64,000 bases of DNA from positions 62,001 to 126,000 of the forward strand of contig NZ_AXWW01000006.1 of NCBI RefSeq assembly GCF_000482865.1, written 5' to 3'. The notes under the pieces were generated by a model. It ran no database searches, was not told where the DNA came from, and saw nothing but the letters and a program-made list of their open reading frames with translations. Shown here piece by piece: positions 24,603 to 32,984 of this stretch. The position numbers and the translations under genes are program-made. The stretch comes from Actinokineospora inagensis DSM 44258. GTDB taxonomy: Bacteria > Actinomycetota > Actinomycetes > Mycobacteriales > Pseudonocardiaceae. Every line of letters starts with the position of its first letter. Within the stretch, counting starts at the first letter, position 1.

Positions 24603-25640
24603 GTGCGCGTACTAGTAGTCAACGCGGGGTCGTCGAGTTTGAAGTTACGGCTACTCGGCGCAGATGACGCTGTCGAGGCCACGGCCGATGTCTCGGATAC
24701 CGACGACATCGCGGCCACCTTGCGCTCTTGGCCCCGTCCGGACGCCGTGGGACATCGAGTTGTACACGGCGGGGCGGAGTTCACGTCACCGGTCCTCGTG
24801 GACGCGCGGGTGAAGGCCGCGCTGCACGACTTGGTGGAGTTGGCGCCGTTACACCAACCGAAATCGTTGGCCGGGTTGGACGCGGTGCAGGACGTGCTGC
24901 CTGACGTTCCTGCCGTCGCCTGCTTTGACACCGCGTTCCACTCCACCATCCCCTCTTACGCCTCCACGTACGCGCTCCCGTCAGCGTGGCGAGAGAGGTA
25001 CGCAATCCGCCGCTACGGCTTCCACGGCCTGTCACACGCGTACTGCGCCAAGAAGGCAGGTGCCTACGGCAGTCGCGTCGTGTCCTGTCACTTAGGTGCA
25101 GGAGCCTCGGTGACGGCGATCGTGGACGGTAAGAGCGTCGACACGACCATGGGGTTCACGCCGTTGGAAGGGCTGGTGATGGCGACGCGCTCGGGGTCGG
25201 TGGATCCCGGCTTGGTGTTGTGGCTGGCCGAACGGATGCCGATCGACGAGGTCACGAACGCCCTCGAGAAGGAGTCCGGACTGCTGGGGCTGGCCGGAAC
25301 GGCCGACATGCGCGAGATCGAGGCAGCGCTGGACGACGACCCGCGCGCCCGGCTCGCCTTCGACGTGTACATCCACCGGCTGGCCGGGTGCGTCGCGGCC
25401 ATGACCACGGCCGCGGGCGGACTCGACGTGCTGGCGTTCACCGGTGGCGTCGGGGAGAACTCAGCCGCCGTCCGCACCGCCGTCGCCGCCCGCCTCGACC
25501 ACCTGGGCGTGCGGGTGACCGGGGCCGCCGAGTTCGACATCACGGCCCCGGGCGCGCCGGTGCGGACCCTGGTGGTGCCGTCCCGGGAGGACCTGGAGAT
25601 CGCCGCCGGGGTGCGGACTGTCCACTTAGGTCATCGGTAG
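24603..25640 (+). CDS. ackA: Acetate kinase, short form
   Basis: 345 residues from the GTG at 24603, with GGAG 8-9 nt upstream inside the phosphoketolase end (an ATG at 24585 is also in frame). Signatures: VNAGSSSLKL, GHRVVHGG, YGFHGLSHAY, CHLGAGASV, TRSGSVDPG and AFTGGVGENS, covering the phosphate, acetate and nucleotide sites. It is about 50 residues shorter than usual, mostly from tightening in the N-terminal domain after the first strand. It converts acetyl phosphate plus ADP to acetate plus ATP, the natural partner of the phosphoketolase. Confidence 0.93.
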   Translation: MRVLVVNAGSSSLKLRLLGADDAVEATADVSDTDDIAATLRSWPRPDAVGHRVVHGGAEFTSPVLVDARVKAALHDLVELAPLHQPKSLAGLDAVQDVLPDVPAVACFDTAFHSTIPSYASTYALPSAWRERYAIRRYGFHGLSHAYCAKKAGAYGSRVVSCHLGAGASVTAIVDGKSVDTTMGFTPLEGLVMATRSGSVDPGLVLWLAERMPIDEVTNALEKESGLLGLAGTADMREIEAALDDDPRARLAFDVYIHRLAGCVAAMTTAAGGLDVLAFTGGVGENSAAVRTAVAARLDHLGVRVTGAAEFDITAPGAPVRTLVVPSREDLEIAAGVRTVHLGHR

Positions 25641-25667
25641 ACTGGCGTCGACGGAGAGGGGACCCCT

Positions 25668-26729
25668 TTGGCCACCGAGTTGCTGCGCCTGCGCTGCCGC
25701 GGCCACCAGGACATCCGGGCGACCCACGGCAAGACCCTGGAGGTCACCGCCGACCCGGACATCACCGGCCGCGCCACCTGCGTCGTCGGGGTGGCGGCCA
25801 AGATCGTCGGGCCGGTTGGCGGGCCGGTCGGCGCCGTCGCGGGACCGGTCGAGGTGACGTTGAGCGTCGCCGGGCTCAGCGTGTCCGTGCGCGCGCTGGC
25901 GAACTCGCGGTGGCGGCCGGGGGCGAGCTTCGTCATCCGGCGCAGCCCGCACCGGCTGCCGAACACCCTCGCGACCAACGCGGACCTGTCCTCGGCCGAC
26001 TTCCCCCGCCCACTCGTCGACGCGCTCGCAGACCCGGCCGCGGAGATCGATGTCGTGGTGACTCGCGCGCCAACGCCAGACCGGTATTCGGTGCTGTATC
26101 GAGCCTCTTATCCCGACGACCGCCTCGTGGCCGAGTGCGCCGCCGCCGACTCGATCTCCGCGACCGACTCCGCTGCCCGCGCGTTGGTCACGGGTCTCGG
26201 CTACTCGTTGAGCACGCGGGTGGGCCGGACCCTCCAGGTGTCCACTGTGGAGTCATTCGCCGAGGCGGCCGACGAGGTCCTCGGCTTGCCGCCGGAGCTC
26301 ACCGTCGCCGCGGTGCTCGAACCCGCGCCCGTGGTCGTGGTGCCCGGTTTACCCCGGCGCGAGGTCATGAAGGTCGCGGCGACGACCCAGCACGCACACG
26401 TCGTGTTCACCTGCCCCGCCGACGAACTCCCCCGCTGGCTGGCCGACGCCACCCGGCTCGCCGGGACCACCCACGCCGCGGTGCTCCCGTTCGACGAGCG
26501 GCCGATGTCCGGAGCGGTCTCGGACATCGAGGCGATCCCCGGATCCGGGACGGTGTGGTGCGCTCTCGCCCGCACCAACTCGTTCACCGAGGCCGACGTC
26601 GATCCTCGCGCCCTGTTCACGTCGTTGAAGGCCGAAGGGGTGTCGTCAACGTCGTTGGTCCGCGCGTTGAGCGGCCAACCGGGCTGGTCGCGCAAACAGG
26701 CGTACGACTTCGTGCTGGGCGTGGAGTAG
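25668..26729 (+). CDS. DUF371-like protein fused to an RsmI-type C-terminal helical domain
   Basis: 353 residues from a TTG at 25668 (GGAGAGGGG upstream). The N-terminal about 100 residues resemble DUF371: GHQDIRATHGKTLEVTAD and ATCVVGVAA. The middle has alpha/beta domains with YSVLYRASYPDDR and EVMKVAATTQHAHVVF. The C-terminal about 40 residues, ending QPGWSRKQAYDFVLG, look like the small helical end of rRNA methylases of the RsmI family. The middle may be a divergent tetrapyrrole-methylase-like half. Function unknown; a role in RNA or ribosome handling would fit the convergent 16S methyltransferase gene 16 bp away. Confidence 0.65.
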   Translation: MATELLRLRCRGHQDIRATHGKTLEVTADPDITGRATCVVGVAAKIVGPVGGPVGAVAGPVEVTLSVAGLSVSVRALANSRWRPGASFVIRRSPHRLPNTLATNADLSSADFPRPLVDALADPAAEIDVVVTRAPTPDRYSVLYRASYPDDRLVAECAAADSISATDSAARALVTGLGYSLSTRVGRTLQVSTVESFAEAADEVLGLPPELTVAAVLEPAPVVVVPGLPRREVMKVAATTQHAHVVFTCPADELPRWLADATRLAGTTHAAVLPFDERPMSGAVSDIEAIPGSGTVWCALARTNSFTEADVDPRALFTSLKAEGVSSTSLVRALSGQPGWSRKQAYDFVLGVE

Positions 26730-26745
26730 CCCGTCGGTGGGACGC

Positions 26746-27399
26746 TCAGGTGGGGTTGATCAGGCCGCGCAGGGCTAGCACGTCCAAGCGGTCGCGAGAC
26801 GAGTTCAGCCGGCGGGTCCACGAGGTGGCCAACGCCGCGATGCCCGCGTCGTCAAGGTACTCGGCGGCGTGGAGGTGCCAGTGGGCGGCCTTGAGCGCGG
26901 GGCCGAGGTCTTCGGCGGCCGAGTCCGGGGTGGGTTCGGGATGGGTACCGACCTCCGGGACCGGCGGGCGCCAGGCGTGCAGGTTGAGGGTGATGAGGAA
27001 AGGCGTGTCGGGCGCACAGAGCGCGGCCAGAGCGGTGAGCATCGCCGGGTCTGAGCCGAGGACACCGCGCAACAGGCTGCCCCAGGGCATCAGGACGTGC
27101 ACCTCGGTGATGTCGGACAGCTCAGCCGGGGGCTGTTCGGCGGCGGCCCACAGGTAGAGCAAATTGGGGAGGCCGCCCTTCTTGGGGCTGGCAGCGGCCT
27201 TGGTGGCCGCCCGGCGCATGTTGTCGGTAGCGGCGTCCAGACCGATGACCAGAAGATCGGGGTGGGCACGGGCCAAGTGCAGCGCGTGCTTGCCGTCACC
27301 GGTACCGACATCAAGGAGCGCGGCGGTGTAGCGGCCGCGCAGGGCGGCGAACTCGGCCCGGTCGACCTGGACGACCTGCTTCCCGGTGACGCGGCGCAT
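26746..27399 (-). CDS. KamB-family 16S rRNA (adenine-1408-N1) methyltransferase
   Basis: 217 residues. SAM-binding string LLDVGTGDGKHALHLA, then GLDAATDNMRRAA, HVLMPWGSLLRGVLG and TSWTRRLNSSRD. The two Trp residues in the last strings match KamB Trp105 and Trp193, which grip the flipped A1408. LNLHAWRPPVPEVG is also characteristic. KamB and NpmA methylate N1 of A1408 in the assembled 30S subunit and give high resistance to apramycin, kanamycin and relatives. No aminoglycoside cluster is in the window, so this may be a resident resistance gene. Start ATG has only a weak SD. Confidence 0.88.
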   Translation of the reverse strand: MRRVTGKQVVQVDRAEFAALRGRYTAALLDVGTGDGKHALHLARAHPDLLVIGLDAATDNMRRAATKAAASPKKGGLPNLLYLWAAAEQPPAELSDITEVHVLMPWGSLLRGVLGSDPAMLTALAALCAPDTPFLITLNLHAWRPPVPEVGTHPEPTPDSAAEDLGPALKAAHWHLHAAEYLDDAGIAALATSWTRRLNSSRDRLDVLALRGLINPT

Positions 27400-27659
27400 A
27401 CCGGGAGCCTAGTAGTGGCTCCACCCAGGACGGTGACCACGTCTCGACCGGCCCACGCCGTCCCTGGCGGCAGTGCCGAACGACCAAATACCCCCAACGA
27501 ACACCGTGGACAGGACCGATCCGCGGCCAGCGCTCCGGGTCGAGCCCCAGCGCAGGGTCGAGCCCCGGGGCCTTGTGGGCCACCGGGGCTCGGCGGTCGT
27601 GCACCGCCCGCGGTTCGCGACGCGGCGGCTCGGCGGGGCGGATCGACCCGCCGGGGATC

Positions 27660-28496
27660 TCAGGGCCGCAGTGTCGGCAGCGACACGGCGGCGGGCAGCA
27701 GCAGGTCCGCCGGGTCGGGCCGGACCGGCAGGCCCGCGGTGGACTGCTCGGAGTCCACCCCGATCGCGGTACCCACCACGTCGACGGCGTCACCCGGGAC
27801 AGCCGACACGTCACCGGTCGCGGCCGAGGTGTCGCCCGTCACCGCGCCGGGCACCGCGGACACGTCTCCGGTCGCGGCGGACACGTCGCTGGGAACCGCG
27901 GCGACGTCGCCGGGGACGGCCGTCACGTCATCGGTCACCGCGCCGGGGGTGGCGGTGGTGTCGCCGGGCGCGGTGACGTCCGGGAGGTTCGTGTCGGCCC
28001 CGGTGCCGGGCAGCGTGACCGGGCCGGGGAGGTCCGGGATGTCCACCGGGGAGCCGGGGTCCACGGCGGGAGTCGGCAACAGGCCGCTCGGGACGACACC
28101 GGGCAGGGTGGCGTACAGCGCGGTGACCAGGGTGTTGACCAGGTCGAGCAGGCTGGACAGCAGGGCGGGGTCGACCACCCCCGGAATCGGCAGGATCTGC
28201 TGGATCTGGGCGGCCCTGGCGTCGGCCGGGTCGGCGAGGGTGCCCGCGCCGCAGCCGCGAACGTGGTTGAGCACGTCGCGCAGGGTGCCGATGCCCTGGG
28301 CGAGCGCGGTCTCGTTGGTGGTGGACCCGGCGATCTCGGTGGAGGCCGCGGTGAGGTCGTGGATGGCGGTGATGGTGCCGGACTGGTCGGCCGACGGTAC
28401 GGGGGTGGTGGCGGCCGCCGCCAAGCCCGCCCCGGTCGCTGTCAGCACACTCGCGACCGCGACGGCGGCCGCGATCCGCGTGAGGTGACGGTTCAT
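27660..28496 (-). CDS. Secreted Val/Pro/Ala repeat protein
   Basis: 278 residues with a Sec signal peptide (about 1-29, ending GLAAA). A short helical domain follows, with a possible disulfide or anchoring Cys in RGCGAG. From about residue 160 a low-complexity region repeats heptad-like units such as DVSAVPG and DVSAATG eight or more times. No catalytic motif is visible. It resembles secreted coat or cell-surface proteins of actinomycetes with chaplin-like size but no chaplin motif. Function unknown. Confidence 0.75.
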   Translation of the reverse strand: MNRHLTRIAAAVAVASVLTATGAGLAAAATTPVPSADQSGTITAIHDLTAASTEIAGSTTNETALAQGIGTLRDVLNHVRGCGAGTLADPADARAAQIQQILPIPGVVDPALLSSLLDLVNTLVTALYATLPGVVPSGLLPTPAVDPGSPVDIPDLPGPVTLPGTGADTNLPDVTAPGDTTATPGAVTDDVTAVPGDVAAVPSDVSAATGDVSAVPGAVTGDTSAATGDVSAVPGDAVDVVGTAIGVDSEQSTAGLPVRPDPADLLLPAAVSLPTLRP

Positions 28497-28772
28497 CGGT
28501 TGGGTGTCCTCTCCGGCTGGCTGGCTTGCTGGTTCCGTGGTCGTGCGTTACCTACGGCTACCAGCTAACACCGACGGTGACCGGATGATCACGGTCCGAC
28601 CCGGTCACCCCGAGCGTTCTTGCCACCCACAATCACAGGTTCGCAGTCACCCAATGGACTGACAGTGGCGGCGAAAAACAAGCCGGGTTCACATCCGGGT
28701 CGGCATTCTCAACATCAACTCACCCATTGGACCCAATATGGGACTCCCGACCCGAAAGGCGGGCGGAATAGA

Positions 28773-29147
28773 TCACCACGGCGACAGCGTGCCCGGCTCG
28801 AGCGCGGCGTCGAGGTCGCGGTAGACGGCGACCAGGTCGCGCACGCCGGTCACCTGGAGGGTGTGCAGGGCAGGCCCGAGCGGGGCGGCGACCCGCAGGA
28901 CCTTGCCCCGGTGCAGGCAGTGGTAGTGCGCGCGGACGACCAGCGGGGCGGCGCCGACGCTGAGGAAGGTGACCTGCACCAGGTCGACCACCACGAGCCG
29001 CTTGACGGTGTTCTCCGAGCAGGCGTCCTCGACCTGCTCCCGCCAGGGCCGCTCGGTGGTCATGTCGATCCGGCCGACCGCGCTGACCACGACCGCGGAC
29101 CGGGTGCCGCGGGTGGTGACCGACAACTGCTCGCGCGGGTGCGGCAC
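28773..29147 (-). CDS. STAS-domain anti-sigma factor antagonist
   Basis: 124 residues forming one STAS domain: SAVGRIDMTT, then KRLVVVDLVQVTFLSVGAAPLV, then RVAAPLGPALHTLQVTG. In SpoIIAA-type antagonists the phospho-acceptor is in a DSxG loop; here the loop reads LSVG, so the Asp is lost and the Ser is shifted. Phosphorylation control may therefore be altered. GTG start at 29147 with GGAGG 5 nt upstream. No partner kinase or sigma factor lies adjacent. Confidence 0.83.
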   Translation of the reverse strand: MPHPREQLSVTTRGTRSAVVVSAVGRIDMTTERPWREQVEDACSENTVKRLVVVDLVQVTFLSVGAAPLVVRAHYHCLHRGKVLRVAAPLGPALHTLQVTGVRDLVAVYRDLDAALEPGTLSPW

Positions 29148-29772
29148 GAACCCTCCATCGCGCGCGGGTCGACCCGGGACCGGGTGGGCGACCGAACTGG
29201 AAAACGATCACGGCGGCGCACCGCTCGAGTTCGCCGACCCTATCCCGATTGTTGTCCGCGATCCGGGCGCGACGCGAGCCCGTGCGCAACAACACACGGA
29301 AAATGCGTCTGATTCAGTGAATGATGCGTTGTTTCAGGCGGCGGTTTCCGGCCGCGCGCTCGCGGTCACGCCGACTCCCGCCGGTCGGCCCGGTCGACGC
29401 AGTGCGGCCCGGGGTAGGCCACCCGGGCCGTCTCCTCCGGTCGGGCCACCCGCAGCCGTCCGCCACCACCCGCCCGCGCCCGCCGAGCGTGCTCCTCGGC
29501 GGCCTTGGCCCACGCCAGGTCCCTCAGTTCCACCGACATACCCGGTCGATCGGCCGAATGGAGCACTTCGTTACCGACCGCAATCAGCACTCACCCGATG
29601 GATGGAGCGAGTACATGATCGGTTGAATGAGGCGGGCGCAATTCAGCGTCGTTCACCTACGTTTCGGCGGCACACCCGCCAACCGTCCCGGGCAACTCGG
29701 GTGACGTCATCACCTGCAGGAATAGTAGTGCCGAGGTGCGGAAACCAGTGCGCCGGGCGGGCCGGTTCCGGC
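29148..29772. other. Mostly non-coding region with one possible small gene
   Basis: About 625 bp between a STAS gene and a PPOX gene. Parts near 29,285-29,340 and 29,550-29,650 are clearly less GC-rich and may carry promoters for the upstream neighbours. The only coding-like stretch is the small minus-strand frame at 29366-29539. No repeats or RNA genes are recognised. Confidence 0.5.
29366..29539 (-). CDS. Possible small basic/charged protein
   Basis: 57 residues from an ATG at 29539 (MSVELRDLAWAK...), rich in Arg, Ala and Glu, with third-position GC near 90%, as in real genes here. No SD sequence is evident, and an in-frame ATG lies 17 codons upstream at 29590. No family is recognised. It is kept as a tentative small gene. 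Confidence 0.3.
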   Translation of the reverse strand: MSVELRDLAWAKAAEEHARRARAGGGGRLRVARPEETARVAYPGPHCVDRADRRESA

Positions 29773-30234
29773 TCAGCCGACCAGTCCCGGTGGGAAACCA
29801 CCGGTCGCGATCGGGCCCCACGAGGTGGGGGTGATCCGGATCAGGCACTTGCCCTGGCGGACCATGGCGGCGCGGTACTCGGCCCAGTCCGGGTGCTCGC
29901 CGGAGATCGACCGGAAGTAGTCGACCAGGGGTTCCAGGGCGTCCGGCAGCGCCAGCACCTCGGCCTGGCCACCGATCTGCACGTACGGGCCGTTCCACTC
30001 CGCCGACAGGACGCAGGCGGACACGGTGCCGGTGCGGCGGGCGTTGACGGCCTTGGCGCGCGCCGGGTAGGTGGCGATCGTGACCCGGCCCTCGGCGTCG
30101 ACGCCGTAGGTCACCGGGGACAGTTGCGGCTCGCCCGAGGACCGGGTGGTGACCAGGACCAGGCGGTCGCGGGCGCGCAGGAACGCGAGCAGCCCATCGC
30201 GGTCGGGGCGCTCGGCGGTGGCCGTGCGCGGCAC
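29773..30234 (-). CDS. PPOX-class (probably F420-dependent) oxidoreductase
   Basis: 153 residues with a split-barrel fold. Strings typical of the actinobacterial F420-dependent PPOX subgroup are LSPVTYGVDAEGRVTIATYPARAKAVNARR and GKCLIRITPTSWGPIATGG. The GTG start abuts the desaturase stop (TAGGTG). Such enzymes bind F420 or flavin and reduce small substrates or serve stress tolerance. Coupling to a lipid desaturase gene could suggest a redox link, but nothing in the sequence proves it. Confidence 0.85.
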   Translation of the reverse strand: MPRTATAERPDRDGLLAFLRARDRLVLVTTRSSGEPQLSPVTYGVDAEGRVTIATYPARAKAVNARRTGTVSACVLSAEWNGPYVQIGGQAEVLALPDALEPLVDYFRSISGEHPDWAEYRAAMVRQGKCLIRITPTSWGPIATGGFPPGLVG

Positions 30235-31173
30235 CTACTTGACCGCCAGCTTCGCCAACCGCTGCGGGGTGGGCCAGCGGACCTCGGAGACCCAGCCGAA
30301 CTTCTCGAACAGCCAGATGAGCCGGGCCGAGATGTCGACCTGGCCGGGCCGCACGCCGTGCCGGGCCGAGGTGGGGTCGGCGTGGTGCAGGTTGTGCCAG
30401 GCCTCACCCATGGACAGCACCGCCAGCGGCCAGAAGTTGGTGGCCTTGTCCCTGGACCGGAACGGCCGCTCGCCGATCATGTGGCAGATCGAGTTGACCG
30501 ACCAGGTGACGTGGTGCAGGAACGACACCCGCACCAGGCCCGCCCAGAAGAACGCGGTGACCGCGCCCCACCAGGACCAGGTGATCAGGCCGCCGAGGGC
30601 GGCCGGGGCGAGCAGGGTCACCGCGGTCCACAGGCCGAACTGGCGGTGCACCCGCTGCAGGTCGGGGTCGGCGAGCAGGTCGGGGGCGAACCGCTCGGCG
30701 TTGGTGAGCTGCCGGTCGAACACCCAGCCCATGTGCGCGTGCCAGAACCCGCGGGCGAGCGCCATCGGCGAGGTGCCGAACAGCCACGGCGAGTGCGGGT
30801 CGCCCTCGCGGTCGGCGAACGCGTGGTGCCGCCGGTGGTCGGCGACCCAGTGCAGGACGGGCCCCTGTAGCGCCATGCTGCCGACGATCGCCAGCCCGAC
30901 CCGCACCGGCCGCTTCGCCTTGAACGAGCCGTGGGTGAAGTACCGGTGGAAGCCGACGGTCACGCCGAGGCAGGTGAAGGTGTAGAAGAAGGCGGCGAGC
31001 AGCACGTCGACCCAGCCCAGCCCCCACCCCCACGCCAGCGGCACGGCGGCGACCAGCGCGGCGAACGGGACGAGGATGAACAGGTACGTGCCGACCTGGG
31101 GCCAGTGCGCGCGGGGCGAGCCGAACATCGGCTTCGGTCCCGTGCTGCTGCTGTCCTCGACGGTCGCGGTCAT
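30235..31173 (-). CDS. Membrane fatty acyl desaturase (delta-9, stearoyl-CoA desaturase type)
   Basis: 312 residues from the ATG at 31173 (GGAGG 6 nt upstream; a longer frame to 31257 has no better signal). Four or more membrane helices surround three histidine boxes: HRYFTH, HRRHH and HNLHH, the di-iron ligands of acyl-CoA desaturases. It inserts a cis double bond into long-chain acyl groups and helps set membrane fluidity. The PPOX gene follows without a gap. Electron donor unknown. Confidence 0.92.
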   Translation of the reverse strand: MTATVEDSSSTGPKPMFGSPRAHWPQVGTYLFILVPFAALVAAVPLAWGWGLGWVDVLLAAFFYTFTCLGVTVGFHRYFTHGSFKAKRPVRVGLAIVGSMALQGPVLHWVADHRRHHAFADREGDPHSPWLFGTSPMALARGFWHAHMGWVFDRQLTNAERFAPDLLADPDLQRVHRQFGLWTAVTLLAPAALGGLITWSWWGAVTAFFWAGLVRVSFLHHVTWSVNSICHMIGERPFRSRDKATNFWPLAVLSMGEAWHNLHHADPTSARHGVRPGQVDISARLIWLFEKFGWVSEVRWPTPQRLAKLAVK

Positions 31174-31386
31174 CTGCGGCCTCCAGCGCTCACCGGCGGC
31201 ACCCGCTCGGGTACGCGCTCGGGCGTAAGCAAACCAGGCCACGGACCCGGACACCAAGGGCTTGCTTGGCGGTGGGCTGTCCGGTATGTCGCGTGTTTCC
31301 CACCGTTGTGGCAGGTCGGCGTGCCTCGCGCGGCCCGATCGCCGCCCCAGGTTTCATCCTGACGTCGCCGTCCGGACGGGCAACGG

Positions 31387-32166
31387 TCAGGAGAGTGCCG
31401 TGATCGCGGACTGGATGCTTTGGTAGTAGTCCGCGATCTCGGTGTACACGCCGGGGAACTGCGGCCGCGCACACCCCACCCCCCAACTGACGATCCCGAC
31501 CTGCCGCCAGGCGCCCGCCGTGTCCACCGCCACCATCGGCCCGCCCGAGTCGCCCTGGCAGGTGTCGATGCCGCCGGTGCCCACCACTCCCGCGCACAGC
31601 ATGGCCGCGGGCACGAACGAGTACCCGAACTTGGTGTACAGCTTCCCGCACGTGGTGTCGTCGACGTAGGGGACGTTGGCGTGCAACAGGTACCGCTGCT
31701 GCTCACCCCCCTCTTGGGTCGCGCCCCAACCCATGACCCGGAACGGCCCGGCGCCGACCACACTGGGTTCGAGCTTCACCACGGGGAACGACAACGGCCG
31801 GGCCAACTTGATCAACGCCCAGTCGTTCCCCTTCCCCGCCGTCGTGTAGTCCGGCGCCCGGTACACCGACGCGGAGTTGACCACGGTGGCGTCCGTGCTC
31901 GCCAAGTCGACCGTGCCGAAGAGAGCCTGAATCCGAGTCTCCGGCCCCGTCCCGGCCACGCAGTGCGCCGCCGTGAGGACGACGCTCGGCGCCACCAGCG
32001 ACCCGCCGCACCCCATGGACAACCGCGCCAACCACGGGTAGATCCCCTGCGGCGCCCGAACTCCGCCGACCACCCGCCCCGGGTCCTCGGTGGCCCGCGC
32101 CATCCCCCCAACCCCGACGAGCACCAGCGCGATCCCAACCGCCAACGCCCGCATGAACTTCCGCAT
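31387..32166 (-). CDS. Secreted trypsin-like serine endopeptidase
   Basis: 259 residues. A signal peptide (about 1-25) precedes RVVGGVRAPQG, an activation-type N terminus that suggests zymogen cleavage. The triad is LTAAHC, NDWALIKL and QGDSGGP, with Asp six residues before the catalytic Ser (DTCQGDSGG) giving trypsin-like Arg/Lys preference. Cys pairs match chymotrypsin disulfides. The ATG at 32166 has GGGGGAG 8 nt upstream. It resembles Streptomyces griseus trypsin. No inhibitor gene is adjacent. Confidence 0.92.
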   Translation of the reverse strand: MRKFMRALAVGIALVLVGVGGMARATEDPGRVVGGVRAPQGIYPWLARLSMGCGGSLVAPSVVLTAAHCVAGTGPETRIQALFGTVDLASTDATVVNSASVYRAPDYTTAGKGNDWALIKLARPLSFPVVKLEPSVVGAGPFRVMGWGATQEGGEQQRYLLHANVPYVDDTTCGKLYTKFGYSFVPAAMLCAGVVGTGGIDTCQGDSGGPMVAVDTAGAWRQVGIVSWGVGCARPQFPGVYTEIADYYQSIQSAITALS

Positions 32167-32560
32167 TGTCGAGTCTCCCCCGATGATCACCCACCGCAAC
32201 CCCGCGGTGGCCCTCCGTCGATCGTGCCCCGCCCCCGGCGGTGCTCGCCGCCCAACCACCTGACCGGGTGATCCACACCGCCCGATCGAGCCCAGCGCTC
32301 GCCTGTTTCGGTGAACCTCGGGCAGCACCATCGCCGTCCGTCGCCACCAACGGGCCCATCACTCGGTCCCCCGAAAACCCAACCCCACCACCAAACCCCA
32401 CCCACCCACGCCACTCCCACCTGGCGCTGCATTAATCACCCGCCCGTGAACCACCCCTCCCCACCCTCACCCGACCGCGCCCCAGCCCCACCCACCCTCA
32501 CCTTGCCGCGATTGGCCCCGGGCGCCACGCAGGGGCCCGCCCACCCGGGGCACCGGGGCC

Positions 32561-32595
32561 CATTCCTGACGGTAGCGCGGATCGTGAGTTGTCAA
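32561..32595 (-). promoter_or_regulatory. Repeat-borne promoter-like element, copy 1
   Basis: On the minus strand: TTGACA (32595-32590), 15 bp, TACCGT (32574-32569), then CAGGA and an ATG at 32563 opening MGPGAPGGRAP. The short distance from the hexamer to the ATG fits leaderless transcription. Confidence 0.45.
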
Positions 32596-32770
32596 GAGGA
32601 AGCCGTGCTGAGCTGTGGACAACTGAACACCCTGTGGAAAACGGCGAGTGTGATTGAACACCTTGTGGACAAGGGTGGGTTCAACATCCACCTGACGAGT
32701 CCCGACGGGTACTTGACATCAACCCCGCCGTGGTGCGAGCAGGGGCCCGCCCTCCCGGGGGCCGGGGGCC

Positions 32771-32805
32771 CATTCCTGACGGTAGCGCGGAACGCGGGTT
32801 GTCAA
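32771..32805 (-). promoter_or_regulatory. Repeat-borne promoter-like element, copy 2
   Basis: On the minus strand: TTGACA (32805-32800), 15 bp, TACCGT (32784-32779), then CAGGA and an ATG at 32773 opening MGPRPPGGRAP. Confidence 0.45.
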
Positions 32806-32949
32806 GAGGGACGGGCGACGGGCTGTGGACAACCGAATGCCATGTGGGCAAACGCGAGTTCGATATCCACCGGACGAGTCCCGGCAGGTACTTGACGTCA
32901 ACGCCGCCGGGGTGCAGACAGGGGCCCACCCACCCGGGGGCCGGGGGCC

Positions 32950-32984
32950 CATCTCTGAACGTAGCAAAGCGGGCCGGTTGTCAA
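32950..32984 (-). promoter_or_regulatory. Repeat-borne promoter-like element, copy 3
   Basis: On the minus strand: TTGACA (32984-32979), 15 bp, TACGTT (32963-32958), then CAGAG and an ATG at 32952 opening MGPRPPGGWAP. The spacer sequence differs from the other copies while the hexamers stay. Confidence 0.45.
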
